Shown here: in pieces, positions 52,750 to 62,117 of the stretch
Position numbering within the stretch: the stretch's first letter is position 1
Layout: each line of letters begins with the position of its first letter
Origin: Bradyrhizobium sp. cir1
GTDB lineage: Bacteria; Pseudomonadota; Alphaproteobacteria; Rhizobiales; Xanthobacteraceae
NCBI RefSeq assembly: GCF_014198245.1
Contig: NZ_JACIHE010000006.1
Span: forward strand, 248,001-312,000
Direction: 5' to 3'
DNA: 64,000 nucleotides
The notes under the pieces: model-generated
What the model was told of the DNA's origin: nothing
Databases searched by the model: none
The model's input: the letters and a program-made list of their open reading frames with translations, nothing else
Made by a program: the position numbers and the translations under genes

Positions 52750-55629
52750 CTACGATCCCAGCTTCGCCATCATTGCACGCGCGTTGCGGAAATCCGCGAT
52801 CCCGAAACCTTCAGTGAACTTGCCGCAAGCGGCAGCGAGCACATGGCGAGCATCGGCCGGATGCCCCTCACTCATCCGCAATCGTGCCACACTGATCGCA
52901 GTCCTCAGCTCCCAGAACAATGCACCCTGGCTCCGCGCCACCTCGAACGCCCTGTCGAAGGCCTGCCCGGCACCGTCCGGCGAGCGGCGCCCGCCGGGAA
53001 GCAGCAGCAACTCGCCCTTGATGCGCCAGAGCTCGGCGACATACCACCCCTCGTCCCTCGCCTCACATCGCGCGAGCGCCTCGTCGGCGGTCGCAAGCCC
53101 TTGCGACACCTCGCCGGCATCTCCGAGACATGCCGCCAGTTCGCCGAGAAGAAGCAGAAAGCGAGGCAGGAAGCGCGCCTCGCCCGCGAGCTCAAGCGCC
53201 TTGCGCAGCAGCGGCAATCCGGTCGCAAGATCGCCCCGGCGCGATATCAGCATGCCCCTGAAGGCGCGCGCCCACACATTCCACAGGCGGATCGGGTGGC
53301 GCTCGGTGTGTTCGAGCAGCATCGTACAATAGCGTTCGGCCGCGTCGAGATCGCCGGCGAGGAAGGTGATCGGGCAGGCACCCTGGCCGAGGACGCTGCA
53401 AAATGTGAGAGCGTGACCGCTGGTCCGGCCTTCCTCGACGTTATGGTCGACGACGCTCAAGGCCTGATCCGCGAGGCCGAGCAGCCACAGGATCCGCGCC
53501 TGGAAGTAGCGCGCCGAGACCCGCAGGTCGAACCGGAAACGGATGACCTGCGGCTTTGCCGCAAGGTCCGATAGGCGAGACAGGGTTCGCCCGACATGAT
53601 GATAGGCCAGGCGCTGGTCGCCGCGATAATGCAGCGTGGTCGCAAGTAGCCGGTCGGCCATCATACGATCGACGGGACTGCTAGAGTCGGCCACGACTTC
53701 CGCAAAACGATTCGCAAAATCGAGCGCCCTGCGGAATTCGCCGTTGTTGAACTGGTCGATGCAGAGGCCCCAAAGCGCGCGCAACAGGTAATCCCTGTCA
53801 CCGAGCTGCTCGGCAAGCTGAAGGGTCGTCGCCCAGGCGGGACCGGCCTCCCTGGCCCTTCCGACACCGTACATCAGCGACCAGCCGCGCGCGGCCGACA
53901 GCTGCATGCGAAGCCGCGGTGCGTTCGCGGCCATCGGATCAAGGCGCGCCAGCGCAAGTTCGGACCGCTCGCGGCATTCGGCGAGGAGCGACAATTGCAC
54001 CCAGAGCGGGACTGCCGCCGCCGTCAACGCCGCGCCCACTTGCGAGTCTCCACTGGACGAGAAGGCCCAATCGAGGCTCGTTCGCACGTTGTCGATGTGG
54101 CGGCCATAGATGGCGAGCCACTCCGCCTGCGGCTTCACTTCGCTGTCGGCTTCGGCACCGGCGAAGAACCCCGAATAGTACTTCGCCTGGCGGCGGGCGG
54201 CGTCGGGATATTCTCCGCCGGCATGCAGCTTCTCCAATGCATAAGCGCGCGTCGTATCCAGCAGGCGATAGTGCGGGCTGTCGCCCCGAATGTCCGCCAG
54301 GACGAGCGACTTTGCCACCAGCCTCGCAAGCTGGCCGGTGACGTCGCCGCCCCCCTCGCCGGCAACCGCGATCACTGCATCGAGCTGGAATTCGCCGGCG
54401 AATATGCCGAGCTGCCGGAGCAGCCACGCCTCGTCGTCCGGCAACAGGTCATAGCTCCAGTCGAGCGTTGCGCGCAGCGTTTGCTGCCTCGGCAACGCCG
54501 TGCGCCGGCCCGTCGTCAGAAACTTGAACCTGTCATCAAGCAGCGCCGCGATCTTCGGCGGGCTGAGCATGACTGCGCGCGCCGCAGCAAACTCGATCGC
54601 AAGCGGAATGCCATCGAGCCGCCGGCAGATGGCCGCTATGGCGCCGATGTTCTCCTCGTCGGGCGCAAAGCTCGACCCCAGCGCCTTCGCTCTGCTCGTG
54701 AACAATTCCACTGCGCTGTACGCGGATGCGCCGGCGGGCTCGTGCCATGTTTCGGGCGGCACGCCCAGAGGAGGCACGCGGTAAACATGCTCTCCCTCGA
54801 TGCGCAACGCCTCCCGGCTCGTTGCAACAATGATGGTCCCTGCACAGTGGCTGACCACCAGCTCGGCCACCTGTGCGACGGCATCGATGACATGTTCGCA
54901 ATTGTCGAGAATGAGCAGCAATGGCCGAGAGCCGATCGCACGCGCGATGGAATCAGGCGAAATCTCCTCGCCCTCGAGCTTGGTGCCAAGCACGCTGGCG
55001 ATGGCCGAGCAGACGAGCCTGGGATCGGACAGCGAGGCCAGTTCGACCAAAAGTCTGTCCGCCTCGAAACCGGGCGGCGGCGTTCTGGCGGCTTCGAGCG
55101 CCAGCGCCGTCTTTCCGATGCCGCCAGGCCCGATCAGGCTTACCACGCGATAGGCCGACAGAAGCCGCCACAAATGCGCGATCGCTGTGGTCCGGCCGAT
55201 CAGATCGAATGACGCGCTGGGAATGTTGACTGACCGCGGCAATTCGGTTGCGGCATATTGCAGCGGAGGGTCCATATGGCGGATCCCCCACGAGCCGAGC
55301 AAACGATAGCCGCGGCCAATAGTGGTTGACAGCATGTCGCGGTCAGCACCGAGAGCCCTTCGGATCGCCGCGATATGCACGCGAAGTGCACTCTCCTCGA
55401 CAAAAACGCCGCGCCAGACCCGCTCCGTCAGGTCGTTCTTGGTGACGAGCTGGCCCTGCGCCTGAACCAATTCCGCAAGAATCTCAAAGGCGCGCCCACC
55501 CAATGGAACGAGTTCTCCGCTCAGGCGCAATTCGCGCCTGGCAAGATCAATTTCCCATTCCGCGCAGGTGTAGACGGGACGCTGGCCTGGCTCAGCCATC
55601 ATTGGGACAGCCCCAAGCGGACTAGTCAT
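52750..55629 (-). CDS. winged-helix / STAND-like ATPase / TPR transcriptional regulator (copy B)
   Basis: 959 aa, same build as copy A: winged helix (~18-115, with EWEIDLARRELRL and TTIGRGYRLLG), NTPase with GPGGIGKTA (K173) and LLLILDNCEHVIDA, then helical repeats. It is intact along its length, which makes it the template for judging copy C. The start is the ATG at 55629; a second ATG pair follows within ten codons and the Shine-Dalgarno is weak. A hairpin at 55675-55693 lies in its leader. Confidence 0.86.
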   Translation of the reverse strand: MTSPLGAVPMMAEPGQRPVYTCAEWEIDLARRELRLSGELVPLGGRAFEILAELVQAQGQLVTKNDLTERVWRGVFVEESALRVHIAAIRRALGADRDMLSTTIGRGYRLLGSWGIRHMDPPLQYAATELPRSVNIPSASFDLIGRTTAIAHLWRLLSAYRVVSLIGPGGIGKTALALEAARTPPPGFEADRLLVELASLSDPRLVCSAIASVLGTKLEGEEISPDSIARAIGSRPLLLILDNCEHVIDAVAQVAELVVSHCAGTIIVATSREALRIEGEHVYRVPPLGVPPETWHEPAGASAYSAVELFTSRAKALGSSFAPDEENIGAIAAICRRLDGIPLAIEFAAARAVMLSPPKIAALLDDRFKFLTTGRRTALPRQQTLRATLDWSYDLLPDDEAWLLRQLGIFAGEFQLDAVIAVAGEGGGDVTGQLARLVAKSLVLADIRGDSPHYRLLDTTRAYALEKLHAGGEYPDAARRQAKYYSGFFAGAEADSEVKPQAEWLAIYGRHIDNVRTSLDWAFSSSGDSQVGAALTAAAVPLWVQLSLLAECRERSELALARLDPMAANAPRLRMQLSAARGWSLMYGVGRAREAGPAWATTLQLAEQLGDRDYLLRALWGLCIDQFNNGEFRRALDFANRFAEVVADSSSPVDRMMADRLLATTLHYRGDQRLAYHHVGRTLSRLSDLAAKPQVIRFRFDLRVSARYFQARILWLLGLADQALSVVDHNVEEGRTSGHALTFCSVLGQGACPITFLAGDLDAAERYCTMLLEHTERHPIRLWNVWARAFRGMLISRRGDLATGLPLLRKALELAGEARFLPRFLLLLGELAACLGDAGEVSQGLATADEALARCEARDEGWYVAELWRIKGELLLLPGGRRSPDGAGQAFDRAFEVARSQGALFWELRTAISVARLRMSEGHPADARHVLAAACGKFTEGFGIADFRNARAMMAKLGS

Positions 55630-55674
55630 TTTCTACCCAGCCTACCACCATCCCGGTCGAAAGACACAGGTGGC

Positions 55675-55693
55675 CGGACGGCACAGCCGTCCG
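55675..55693. other. perfect 8-bp hairpin upstream of copy B
   Basis: CGGACGGC, loop ACA, GCCGTCCG. It lies 46 nt before the copy B start and 25 nt after the stop of the small secreted gene, both on the minus strand. No T-run follows. It may be an attenuator or an end structure for the small gene. Confidence 0.4.
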
Positions 55694-55717
55694 CCCCCAT
55701 CCCGTCATGCGCGCTCT

Positions 55718-55999
55718 TCAGCAACCGCGGCAGATTGATCCTTCCAGCATCTTCTCAAGCCGGGCATCATCCTTGTCGATGGTCGGGTCCGTACCGAGCA
55801 ATGGCCCCTTCATCGCGTGGCCACCTCTGTCCGATCCCGGCAGCGCAGTACCCAGCGAGTTCGTTCCGGGCGCAGCGGCACTCGTACCGAGCGCGCCGCC
55901 GCTCTCCATCGACATATGCGATCCCATGCCGCCGCGGGCAGACGCAGCGCCCGAGAGCGCAACGCAGGCGACGACGCAAATAACGGAAAATAATCTCAT
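55718..55999 (-). CDS. 93-aa exported hypothetical protein
   Basis: GGAG lies 8 nt before ATG 55999. A signal peptide (cleavage near GAASARGG, ~22) precedes a mature part with a short Gly/Met/Ser stretch and a polar tail ending SICRGC. No family recognised. It lies 88 bp upstream of copy B on the same strand, so it may be co-transcribed with that regulator. The C-terminal Cys pair could be a metal or disulfide site. Confidence 0.55.
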   Translation of the reverse strand: MRLFSVICVVACVALSGAASARGGMGSHMSMESGGALGTSAAAPGTNSLGTALPGSDRGGHAMKGPLLGTDPTIDKDDARLEKMLEGSICRGC

Positions 56000-56249
56000 T
56001 GCTCACACTCCACATGGTCAAACAACCTGCTCCCCACAAACGGGCACCGGACGCGTTTGACCACGCACAATCGCGCGAGGATTCTGACAACGGTGACAGA
56101 CTTTTCCCGCAAGAGTGATGCAGATCCGCCGGGACTTTCCGTCCCGCCGACCTACATACGTCTTCAAGACAACTTTCGGAAACGCCACCAGCCGAGCAGC
56201 GATCATCGCCAAGCGACTCTCCGCACAGAGCAAGCAATGGAGAATCGCT

Positions 56250-56492
56250 ATGAATACATTCAAGATCCTGATTGCCACGGCGCTCATCTCAACGGCAACG
56301 ATTTCGTCCGCATCCGCAGCCTGGTCCTTCGCAGATCAGGAGCCGGCAGCCTTTGCATCGATGTACCCAGATCGCGACGTGCTGAATGGCGGCGCGCTGA
56401 CACCCGCCGGGCGAATGGGCCTCGAGCGGCCGGGTGGTGCCGCACCCGTATTCGCCGCAGGCCGCCTGAACAGCCGCCACGAGCGGCGATGA
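56250..56492 (+). CDS. 80-aa exported hypothetical protein
   Basis: ATG 56250 has GGAGA upstream; the frame is open back to 56115 without a better start. A signal peptide ending SSASA-AW (~24) is followed by ~55 residues with PDRDVLNGGALTPAGR and a basic end (SRHERR). No cysteines. The family is not recognised. It is divergent from the secreted gene at 55718-55999 and 239 bp before the next small gene. Confidence 0.6.
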   Translation: MNTFKILIATALISTATISSASAAWSFADQEPAAFASMYPDRDVLNGGALTPAGRMGLERPGGAAPVFAAGRLNSRHERR

Positions 56493-56730
56493 CGAACATC
56501 GCAAACGCAATCGGCGAGCCCGCCCGCACCATGCGGCGTACCCCCGTGGGCTTCGAAGCAAGGTCGATCACATCGATTCCGAAAACAATGTTGCAGTCAA
56601 CGCACCGCGACGACTTCGTGCAAAGACGAAAATGTTCGTTCGATCAACACTGCGGACTCGGCACGAGCATGCACATGTCCCGTGGGCGGGCCGAGGCGTT
56701 CCCGGCGTCGCTTTCTCAAGGAGATGTTCA

Positions 56731-56958
56731 ATGACCACACTGAAGCTCTTGTCGGCCGGATTCGTGATCGCAGCCATGATTGCCTCCCCCGCGATGGCTC
56801 GCGAAGGCAACGCGAAGCGTACCAATGTCGAAGCATATGCGTCGGCCCAGCGCGTTCCGGTCTCTTCCAAGCGCGGCTGCGCCCGCGCTCCCGACGTCGG
56901 CGCATACGCAACCGCTCCCTGGCGCCGGCCGCCCTGCGAGCCCACGTCGGGCTATTGA
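56731..56958 (+). CDS. 75-aa exported hypothetical protein
   Basis: AAGGAG precedes ATG 56731 at 7 nt. A signal peptide (cleavage near PAMA-RE, ~23) is followed by a basic ~50-residue mature part with two cysteines (KRGCARAPDVG and RPPCEPTS) and aromatic residues. A small disulfide-bonded periplasmic or secreted peptide is plausible. No family recognised. It is 290 bp before copy C. Confidence 0.6.
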   Translation: MTTLKLLSAGFVIAAMIASPAMAREGNAKRTNVEAYASAQRVPVSSKRGCARAPDVGAYATAPWRRPPCEPTSGY

Positions 56959-57248
56959 GCTCGCGAACCGGAGCAAGTCCGGTTGATGCCGACTGGAAGT
57001 TGATCGCCTCAACATTCTGGATTTTGACCTCTCAGCGGAAGGAAGGACGGCGGCTCGGATCGGGCCGCCGTTCTTGCGACCGCTATACGTCTCTCGGAAG
57101 CAATTTTTGCCAAGGATCGGCGATCTCAAGGGCGGACTCGTTTTCCTCCGGATCACGGCAGCAAAGTTGATGCACGGACCCTCTACGCCATCGCCGGTTG
57201 ATCGCATCTACTCTCTTGGACATTGGCTGATCGACTGCCAACGAAGAG

Positions 57249-60011
57249 ATGGTCGGCTCGGCGGGTCTCCTGGTCACCAAGGACGATTTGATCCGAAGCG
57301 TCTGGTCCGGACTGACCGTCGAAGACAATACGCTCCAGGTTCATATTTCGGCCGTGCGCAAGGCGCTCCGCGAGGATCGCAATGCTCAAGACCGTTTCGG
57401 GCCGTGGATATACCCTCGGCGGGACTTGGCGCAGCGGGCATCTGGATCACCCAGCAGCCGCACCTCTCACGGTGCCGGCCGATGCGCCCTTTTCCAGCAA
57501 TCTGCCGAGCATCCGCGCGCCTCTCATCGGTCGCGAGGATTGTCTGAACGAATTGGCCGATGTGTCGTCCGCATATCGGGCCGTGACTCTCGTCGGCCAG
57601 GCGGCATCGGAAAGACAAAGCTGGCCATTGAGCTCGCGCGCCGCATCGCGTCCTCGTTCAACGATTCCGTGGCGCTGGTCGAGCTCGCGACCCTGCAAGA
57701 TGCGGCAGGCGCCGCATCTGCGACCGCCCGCGCACTCAAGCTCGCCTCGAATGACAAAGAAGTTTCAGCCGCAAGCATTGCGCAAGCCGTTGGCACCCGT
57801 CGTCTGCTTCTTGTGCTGGACAATTGCGAGCATGTGATCGAAGTGGCAGCGCAGATCGCGAGCGCCGTGCTTCGCTATTGTCCAAACGTCACCCTTCTTG
57901 CGACCAGCCGCGAAGGTCTCCGTATCGACGGCGAATACGTTGCGGCTATTCCGCCGCTGTCGGTCCCTGGTCCCGATATGCGCGCCCCCGATCTGCTGCT
58001 CAGGGAAAGCGCAGTGCAGCTGTTCGTCGCGCGAACGCGAGCGTTGCGCACAAGCTTCGTTGCGGGCGCAGCCGAGCTTCAGAAGATTGCCGCCATCTGC
58101 CGCCGCCTCGACGGCATTCCGCTCGCATTGGAATTTGCCGCAGCCCGGGCCGCCAATCTCGGGGTGGACACCGTGCTGCTCCGCCTGGACAAGCGCTTCG
58201 AGCTCCTGAATGGCGGCCGCCGGGACCAGTTGCCCCGACACCAAACCCTGCGGGCGACATTGGACTGGAGCTACGACCTCTTGCCGCCAGCAGAACAGAA
58301 CCTGCTTTGCCGGCTCGCAGTGTTTCCGGCCGGCTTCACGCTCGATGCGGCTATCGCGATGATGGACGACTCCTTGTCGCGGTCGGATGTCATCGAAAGC
58401 CTGTTCAATCTGGTTGGAAAATCGCTTGTCTCGCTGGACCCCTCATTTCAGGGACGATGGCGCCTCCTGGAGAGTACCCGTGCGTATGCGCTGGAGAAGC
58501 TGGCAGACGCAGGTCTCGTCGAGCAGGCCACCAGATGGCAGGCCGACTTCCTCAGGCAGATCATTGCCCCACTCGGCGGTAGCTCTCCCGCTCCCGACGA
58601 CATCTCCCGTTTCGCGCAGGAGATCGGAAACGTGCATGCGGCGCTCGATTGGGCGTTCTCGCCCGCTGGCGATACCGCACTTGGCATCGAGCTGACGGCC
58701 GGCTTCGTTTCAGTCTGGATGCAGTTGCTGTCCTTCGTGGAATGCTCGACGCGGATCGAGCATGCGCTTGCGCATTTCGGCCCCGAGTTCACCTGCGTTC
58801 CAAAACTCAAAGCGCAGCTCTATGTCGCGCTGGGATTCGCGCTCCTCAACACGACGGGGTCCGCGGATCGAATGAAGGCGGCGCTGAGCATCGGTCTCGC
58901 GCTCGCCGAGGACTTGTCCGATCTCGAGCTTCAGCTCAAGGCGGTCTGGACGTTGTGGAGCTACAACCTGAACTCGGGCCAATACGCTGAGGCCAAGGAG
59001 GTCGGCGAACGCTACCTCGAGATCGCGCTGCGCACCGGAAATCCCGCCAACGAAACGGTGGGCCGTCGCCTGATCGGCGCTGCGACCCATTTCTTCGGCG
59101 CGCAGGAGGATGCACGGCGCGAACTGACCTTGTCGCTGGACCGTGCGGCTCATGGATTGGACGGCGGCGCGAACCAGATGTGGTTTCTGCTGAACCAGAG
59201 CGTCCTCGCCAAGGCGATGCTGGCCCGTGTGCTGCTGTTGCAGGGAAAGATCGTCCAGAGCAGCTCCCTTGCCGCCGACTGCCTCCAGGAGGCCGAGCGC
59301 GAGAAGGACAAGCTTGCGATCGCCTACGCCTTGCGGAATGCCGTCTGCCCGATCGCGCTGATGACGCATGATCTTGCCGCCGCCGATCAGGCGATATCCT
59401 CTCTTCGCGAGCTCGTCACACGCGAGGGAGTTGCGTTCTGGACCAGCTGGACGTGCTGCCTGAAAGGGCAATTGCTCATCCTGCAAGGCAAGCACGACGA
59501 CGGAATTGCGCTGCTGCGCAGCGGCCTGAGAGCTCGGACCGAGAACGGATGGCTGATGCGCAATCCGAAATTTCTCGGATCGCTCGCCGAAGGCCTGCTC
59601 GCAAGCGGCGAGGCTGCGCAGGCGCTGGCCGCGGTGGAAGAGGCTCTGACCATATCGCGGCAGGGGTGGCAATTATGGTGCCTTGCCGATCTGCTGAGGA
59701 TCAAGGCTGAGATTCTGCTGGCCAATGGCCCGTCCAATCTCTCTCGAGCCGAAGTGCTGTTCGCCGAGGGACTATCCGTGGCCCGAGACCAGCAATGCCG
59801 CTTCTACGAGCTGAAGGTTGCGGCAGCGTGGGCAGGGATCATGGCGAAGTCGAACCGCCAGCAGACGGCCCTTGATCTCGTCGGTCCGGTCAGCGCCCTG
59901 TTCGACCAGGAGATCGATCTTCCCGCGCTCGCCTTTGCCCGCGCTCTGGCTGAAATACCGGGCATCTCGACACGCGACGGCGACGGTCCTGCGTCCTGCA
60001 CCTGCCACTAA
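57249..60011 (+). CDS. winged-helix / STAND-like ATPase / TPR regulator (copy C), 5' part damaged
   Basis: The 920-aa frame is open but is not intact by homology. Compared with copy B, the start of the winged helix is missing: translation could begin at ATG 57249, and an in-frame TGA lies at 57228-57230. After KALREDR (near 57380) the homologous text (MLKTVSGRGYTL) is in another frame, and near 57600 it returns at GGIGKTKLAIEL. This fits a 2-nt and a 1-nt loss, net three. The first Gly of the Walker A is lost (RPGGIGKT). From there to 60011 the ATPase and helical repeats look normal. It is either decaying, or the two indels are assembly errors. Confidence 0.6.
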   Translation: MVGSAGLLVTKDDLIRSVWSGLTVEDNTLQVHISAVRKALREDRNAQDRFGPWIYPRRDLAQRASGSPSSRTSHGAGRCALFQQSAEHPRASHRSRGLSERIGRCVVRISGRDSRRPGGIGKTKLAIELARRIASSFNDSVALVELATLQDAAGAASATARALKLASNDKEVSAASIAQAVGTRRLLLVLDNCEHVIEVAAQIASAVLRYCPNVTLLATSREGLRIDGEYVAAIPPLSVPGPDMRAPDLLLRESAVQLFVARTRALRTSFVAGAAELQKIAAICRRLDGIPLALEFAAARAANLGVDTVLLRLDKRFELLNGGRRDQLPRHQTLRATLDWSYDLLPPAEQNLLCRLAVFPAGFTLDAAIAMMDDSLSRSDVIESLFNLVGKSLVSLDPSFQGRWRLLESTRAYALEKLADAGLVEQATRWQADFLRQIIAPLGGSSPAPDDISRFAQEIGNVHAALDWAFSPAGDTALGIELTAGFVSVWMQLLSFVECSTRIEHALAHFGPEFTCVPKLKAQLYVALGFALLNTTGSADRMKAALSIGLALAEDLSDLELQLKAVWTLWSYNLNSGQYAEAKEVGERYLEIALRTGNPANETVGRRLIGAATHFFGAQEDARRELTLSLDRAAHGLDGGANQMWFLLNQSVLAKAMLARVLLLQGKIVQSSSLAADCLQEAEREKDKLAIAYALRNAVCPIALMTHDLAAADQAISSLRELVTREGVAFWTSWTCCLKGQLLILQGKHDDGIALLRSGLRARTENGWLMRNPKFLGSLAEGLLASGEAAQALAAVEEALTISRQGWQLWCLADLLRIKAEILLANGPSNLSRAEVLFAEGLSVARDQQCRFYELKVAAAWAGIMAKSNRQQTALDLVGPVSALFDQEIDLPALAFARALAEIPGISTRDGDGPASCTCH

Positions 60012-60108
60012 ATCGCGATGAGATTTGGATGAATCGTCATCGCGCTTTGGATTGTTGTTTACGCATGATCTTTTCGGAAAACCGCTTCGCACTTTTCCGG
60101 ATCATGCT
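60012..60108. repeat. two-palindrome intergenic mosaic repeat (RIME-like)
   Basis: The first palindrome is CGCGATGA (60014-60021) with TCATCGCG (60037-60044). The second is GCATGATC (60063-60070) with GATCATGC (60100-60107), enclosing CGGAAAA and TTTTCCG. The build matches the dispersed intergenic mosaic elements known from Rhizobiales. It sits between the convergent copy C and the gene at 60133. No second copy was seen in the window. Confidence 0.75.
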
Positions 60109-60132
60109 TTAGGGTTCGATCCACCATCCACC

Positions 60133-60834
60133 TCAGCATCCCGGCGGCAGGATCGGCGACACGCCCGGCGTTGGTGCCGCGCCTGAGGCGTTCGCCGGCA
60201 ACACCGTCGCAGGCGAAGCGAGAGTCATCGAGACGCCTTCCATGCAAGCCGAGCTGTTCGGGCTCGGCACCACGGCAGCGTTCGGGTCTATGCCCGTGCC
60301 GCCGGCACCACTGGCATCCGCCTGAATCGTACCCGGCGCGGGGCTTGCGGCTACTTGTGGAATCGACAACGGCAGAGACGTAGCGCCCGTGACCTGCCCT
60401 CCCGGCGTCGAACTGCATGCCACCGTCGCCCCTGTTCCCGCCGGCGCTGCCGTGGAGATCGTCCCGATGGATCCGCTGTTCTGTCCTGTGACCGGCAGGA
60501 TCGGAGCGGCGATGCCTGATGTCGAAAGACCCGTGGACGATACGGTCGGAGTCGCCGGCACCGGCGTCGGCGATGACGACGGCGGAGCGCAGACCACCAC
60601 CGTCCCCGGTGTCGTCGGATCCGAGGCGAGCGGGACAGGCGCCAGGGTCGTATCCGGGGCACCTGACACCGTCGTTGCGGAAAACGGCCCGGGACTGTTG
60701 AGCGGCGAGATCACGATCGCGCCCGGCACCGTCGGCAGATCCATTGCCGTACTGCCGGTCGTTGCGACCTGTGCCTGACCAGGAGAGCCGCCCAGCAGCA
60801 GAGCCATCACCATTGCGAATGCGATCCGCATCAT
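60133..60834 (-). CDS. exported Pro/Ser/Gly/Thr-rich protein next to an RND pump
   Basis: 233 aa with a signal peptide (hydrophobic MVMALLLGGSPGQAQ, ~22). The rest is low-complexity, rich in Pro, Ser, Thr, Ala and Gly, with scattered cysteines and ending SPILPPGC. It lies 11 bp after the RND adaptor and is co-directional, so it belongs to that operon. Its counterpart at 26538 precedes the other RND pump. AGGA lies 9 nt before the ATG. The function is unknown; a disordered periplasmic linker or an envelope coat is possible. Confidence 0.55.
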   Translation of the reverse strand: MMRIAFAMVMALLLGGSPGQAQVATTGSTAMDLPTVPGAIVISPLNSPGPFSATTVSGAPDTTLAPVPLASDPTTPGTVVVCAPPSSSPTPVPATPTVSSTGLSTSGIAAPILPVTGQNSGSIGTISTAAPAGTGATVACSSTPGGQVTGATSLPLSIPQVAASPAPGTIQADASGAGGTGIDPNAAVVPSPNSSACMEGVSMTLASPATVLPANASGAAPTPGVSPILPPGC

Positions 60835-60845
60835 CTTTCGCGTTC

Positions 60846-62117
60846 CTAGCTCGCTTCGGTCTTGCGAACGGTGACCTTGCTACCTTCCGCCAGATTGACC
60901 GCAGGATTGAGCACGACCTGGTCGCCGGGCTGCACGCCGTCGCGCACCTCCACGGTGGTGCCGAAATCCCGAGAGATCGAGACCTGCTGAAAATGAACCG
61001 TGCCATTCCGCACGACCACGACGTGGAGGCCGTTCTGATCGAACACGAGCGCGTCGGACGGGACCGTCATCGATGCCGTCCTGCGCGGGATCGATAGTTC
61101 GACCGTGCAATAGATGCCCGGACTGAGCAGGCCGTCGGGATTGGGGACGTCGATCTCGGTCAGCAGCGTCCGGCTCCCCGGCTGCAGCGCGGTTGCGATC
61201 CGCGTAACCTCGCCCGCAAATGTCCGACCTGGAATCTCGGGGACGCGGATGTCCGCATCGACGCCCGGAGCAACGCCAAACGCCTCGTCCTGAGGCACAA
61301 ACACCTGGGTTCGGATCACGTTGGAATGCATCAGCGTGAACATGAAGGTCGACCCGGCCTGCACCAGGCTGCCATTGTCCACGTTGCGCTGCGTGATCAC
61401 GCCGTCGAACGGCGCCACCACACGCTGATAAGACTTTTCCTGCTCGAGGACGCGGATCTGCGCTTCCTGCGCAGCGATGTTCGACTGGGCGACACCCACA
61501 GCGCCCTGCTGCGCGCGCAGGGTGAGACGATCGTTGTCGCCCTGTTGTGCCGTCAACCAGCCCTGCTTGACGAGATTGCTGTCGCGCGAATTGGTGACGT
61601 CGGCGAGCTCCCGGCTTGCCTGCGCCTGCTGAAGCGCGGCCTGGTCCTGCGCCAGCGTCGCCTGCGCCTGCGCGATCTGCTGATCCAGCTCTGGCGCAGT
61701 GATTTCCACGAGGAGATCGCCCTTCTTGACCCGATCGCCGATATCGACGTAGCGCTTCTCGATATAGCCGCTGGTCCGCGCGAAGATGTTGGCCGCTTCG
61801 AACGCGGTCGTCGTCGCCGGCAGGCTCACCTTCATGAGGTCGCCGCTGGGCTTGACCGTCGCCACACGAACCTCCGGAATGTAGGTTCGAGCCCGCTCTG
61901 CCACTGCGGCGACGTCATGCGCGGCCTCATAGTGCCGCCACCCGCCAACGCCGAGAGCGCCCACAAGCAGCACAAGTACACCTCCTCCGAGCAGCGCACC
62001 GCCGTAACGGCGTCCGGATCGTGCACCCTTGCCCGGCAGCTCCACGACCCGGAGGCTTTCTGCCCCGGGGCGGTCACTTGCCTCGTCGTCATTGCTCCTT
62101 GCACGAACATCACTCAT
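60846..62117 (-). CDS. RND efflux periplasmic adaptor
   Basis: 423 aa. A ~35-residue polar N-terminus precedes a hydrophobic anchor (~38-60). The adaptor core follows: FARTSGYIEKRYVDIGDRV, an alpha-hairpin (61.5-61.7 kb), the lipoyl return and a beta-barrel with VAPFDGVITQRNVDNGS. It overlaps the permease stop as ATGA and is followed by a low-complexity exported protein. Confidence 0.92.
   Translation of the reverse strand: MSDVRARSNDDEASDRPGAESLRVVELPGKGARSGRRYGGALLGGGVLVLLVGALGVGGWRHYEAAHDVAAVAERARTYIPEVRVATVKPSGDLMKVSLPATTTAFEAANIFARTSGYIEKRYVDIGDRVKKGDLLVEITAPELDQQIAQAQATLAQDQAALQQAQASRELADVTNSRDSNLVKQGWLTAQQGDNDRLTLRAQQGAVGVAQSNIAAQEAQIRVLEQEKSYQRVVAPFDGVITQRNVDNGSLVQAGSTFMFTLMHSNVIRTQVFVPQDEAFGVAPGVDADIRVPEIPGRTFAGEVTRIATALQPGSRTLLTEIDVPNPDGLLSPGIYCTVELSIPRRTASMTVPSDALVFDQNGLHVVVVRNGTVHFQQVSISRDFGTTVEVRDGVQPGDQVVLNPAVNLAEGSKVTVRKTEAS

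Noticed and set aside
53995-55212. 405-aa plus-strand open frame opposite regulator copy B
   Set aside because: Antisense shadow; the minus-strand frame has a complete ATPase signature.
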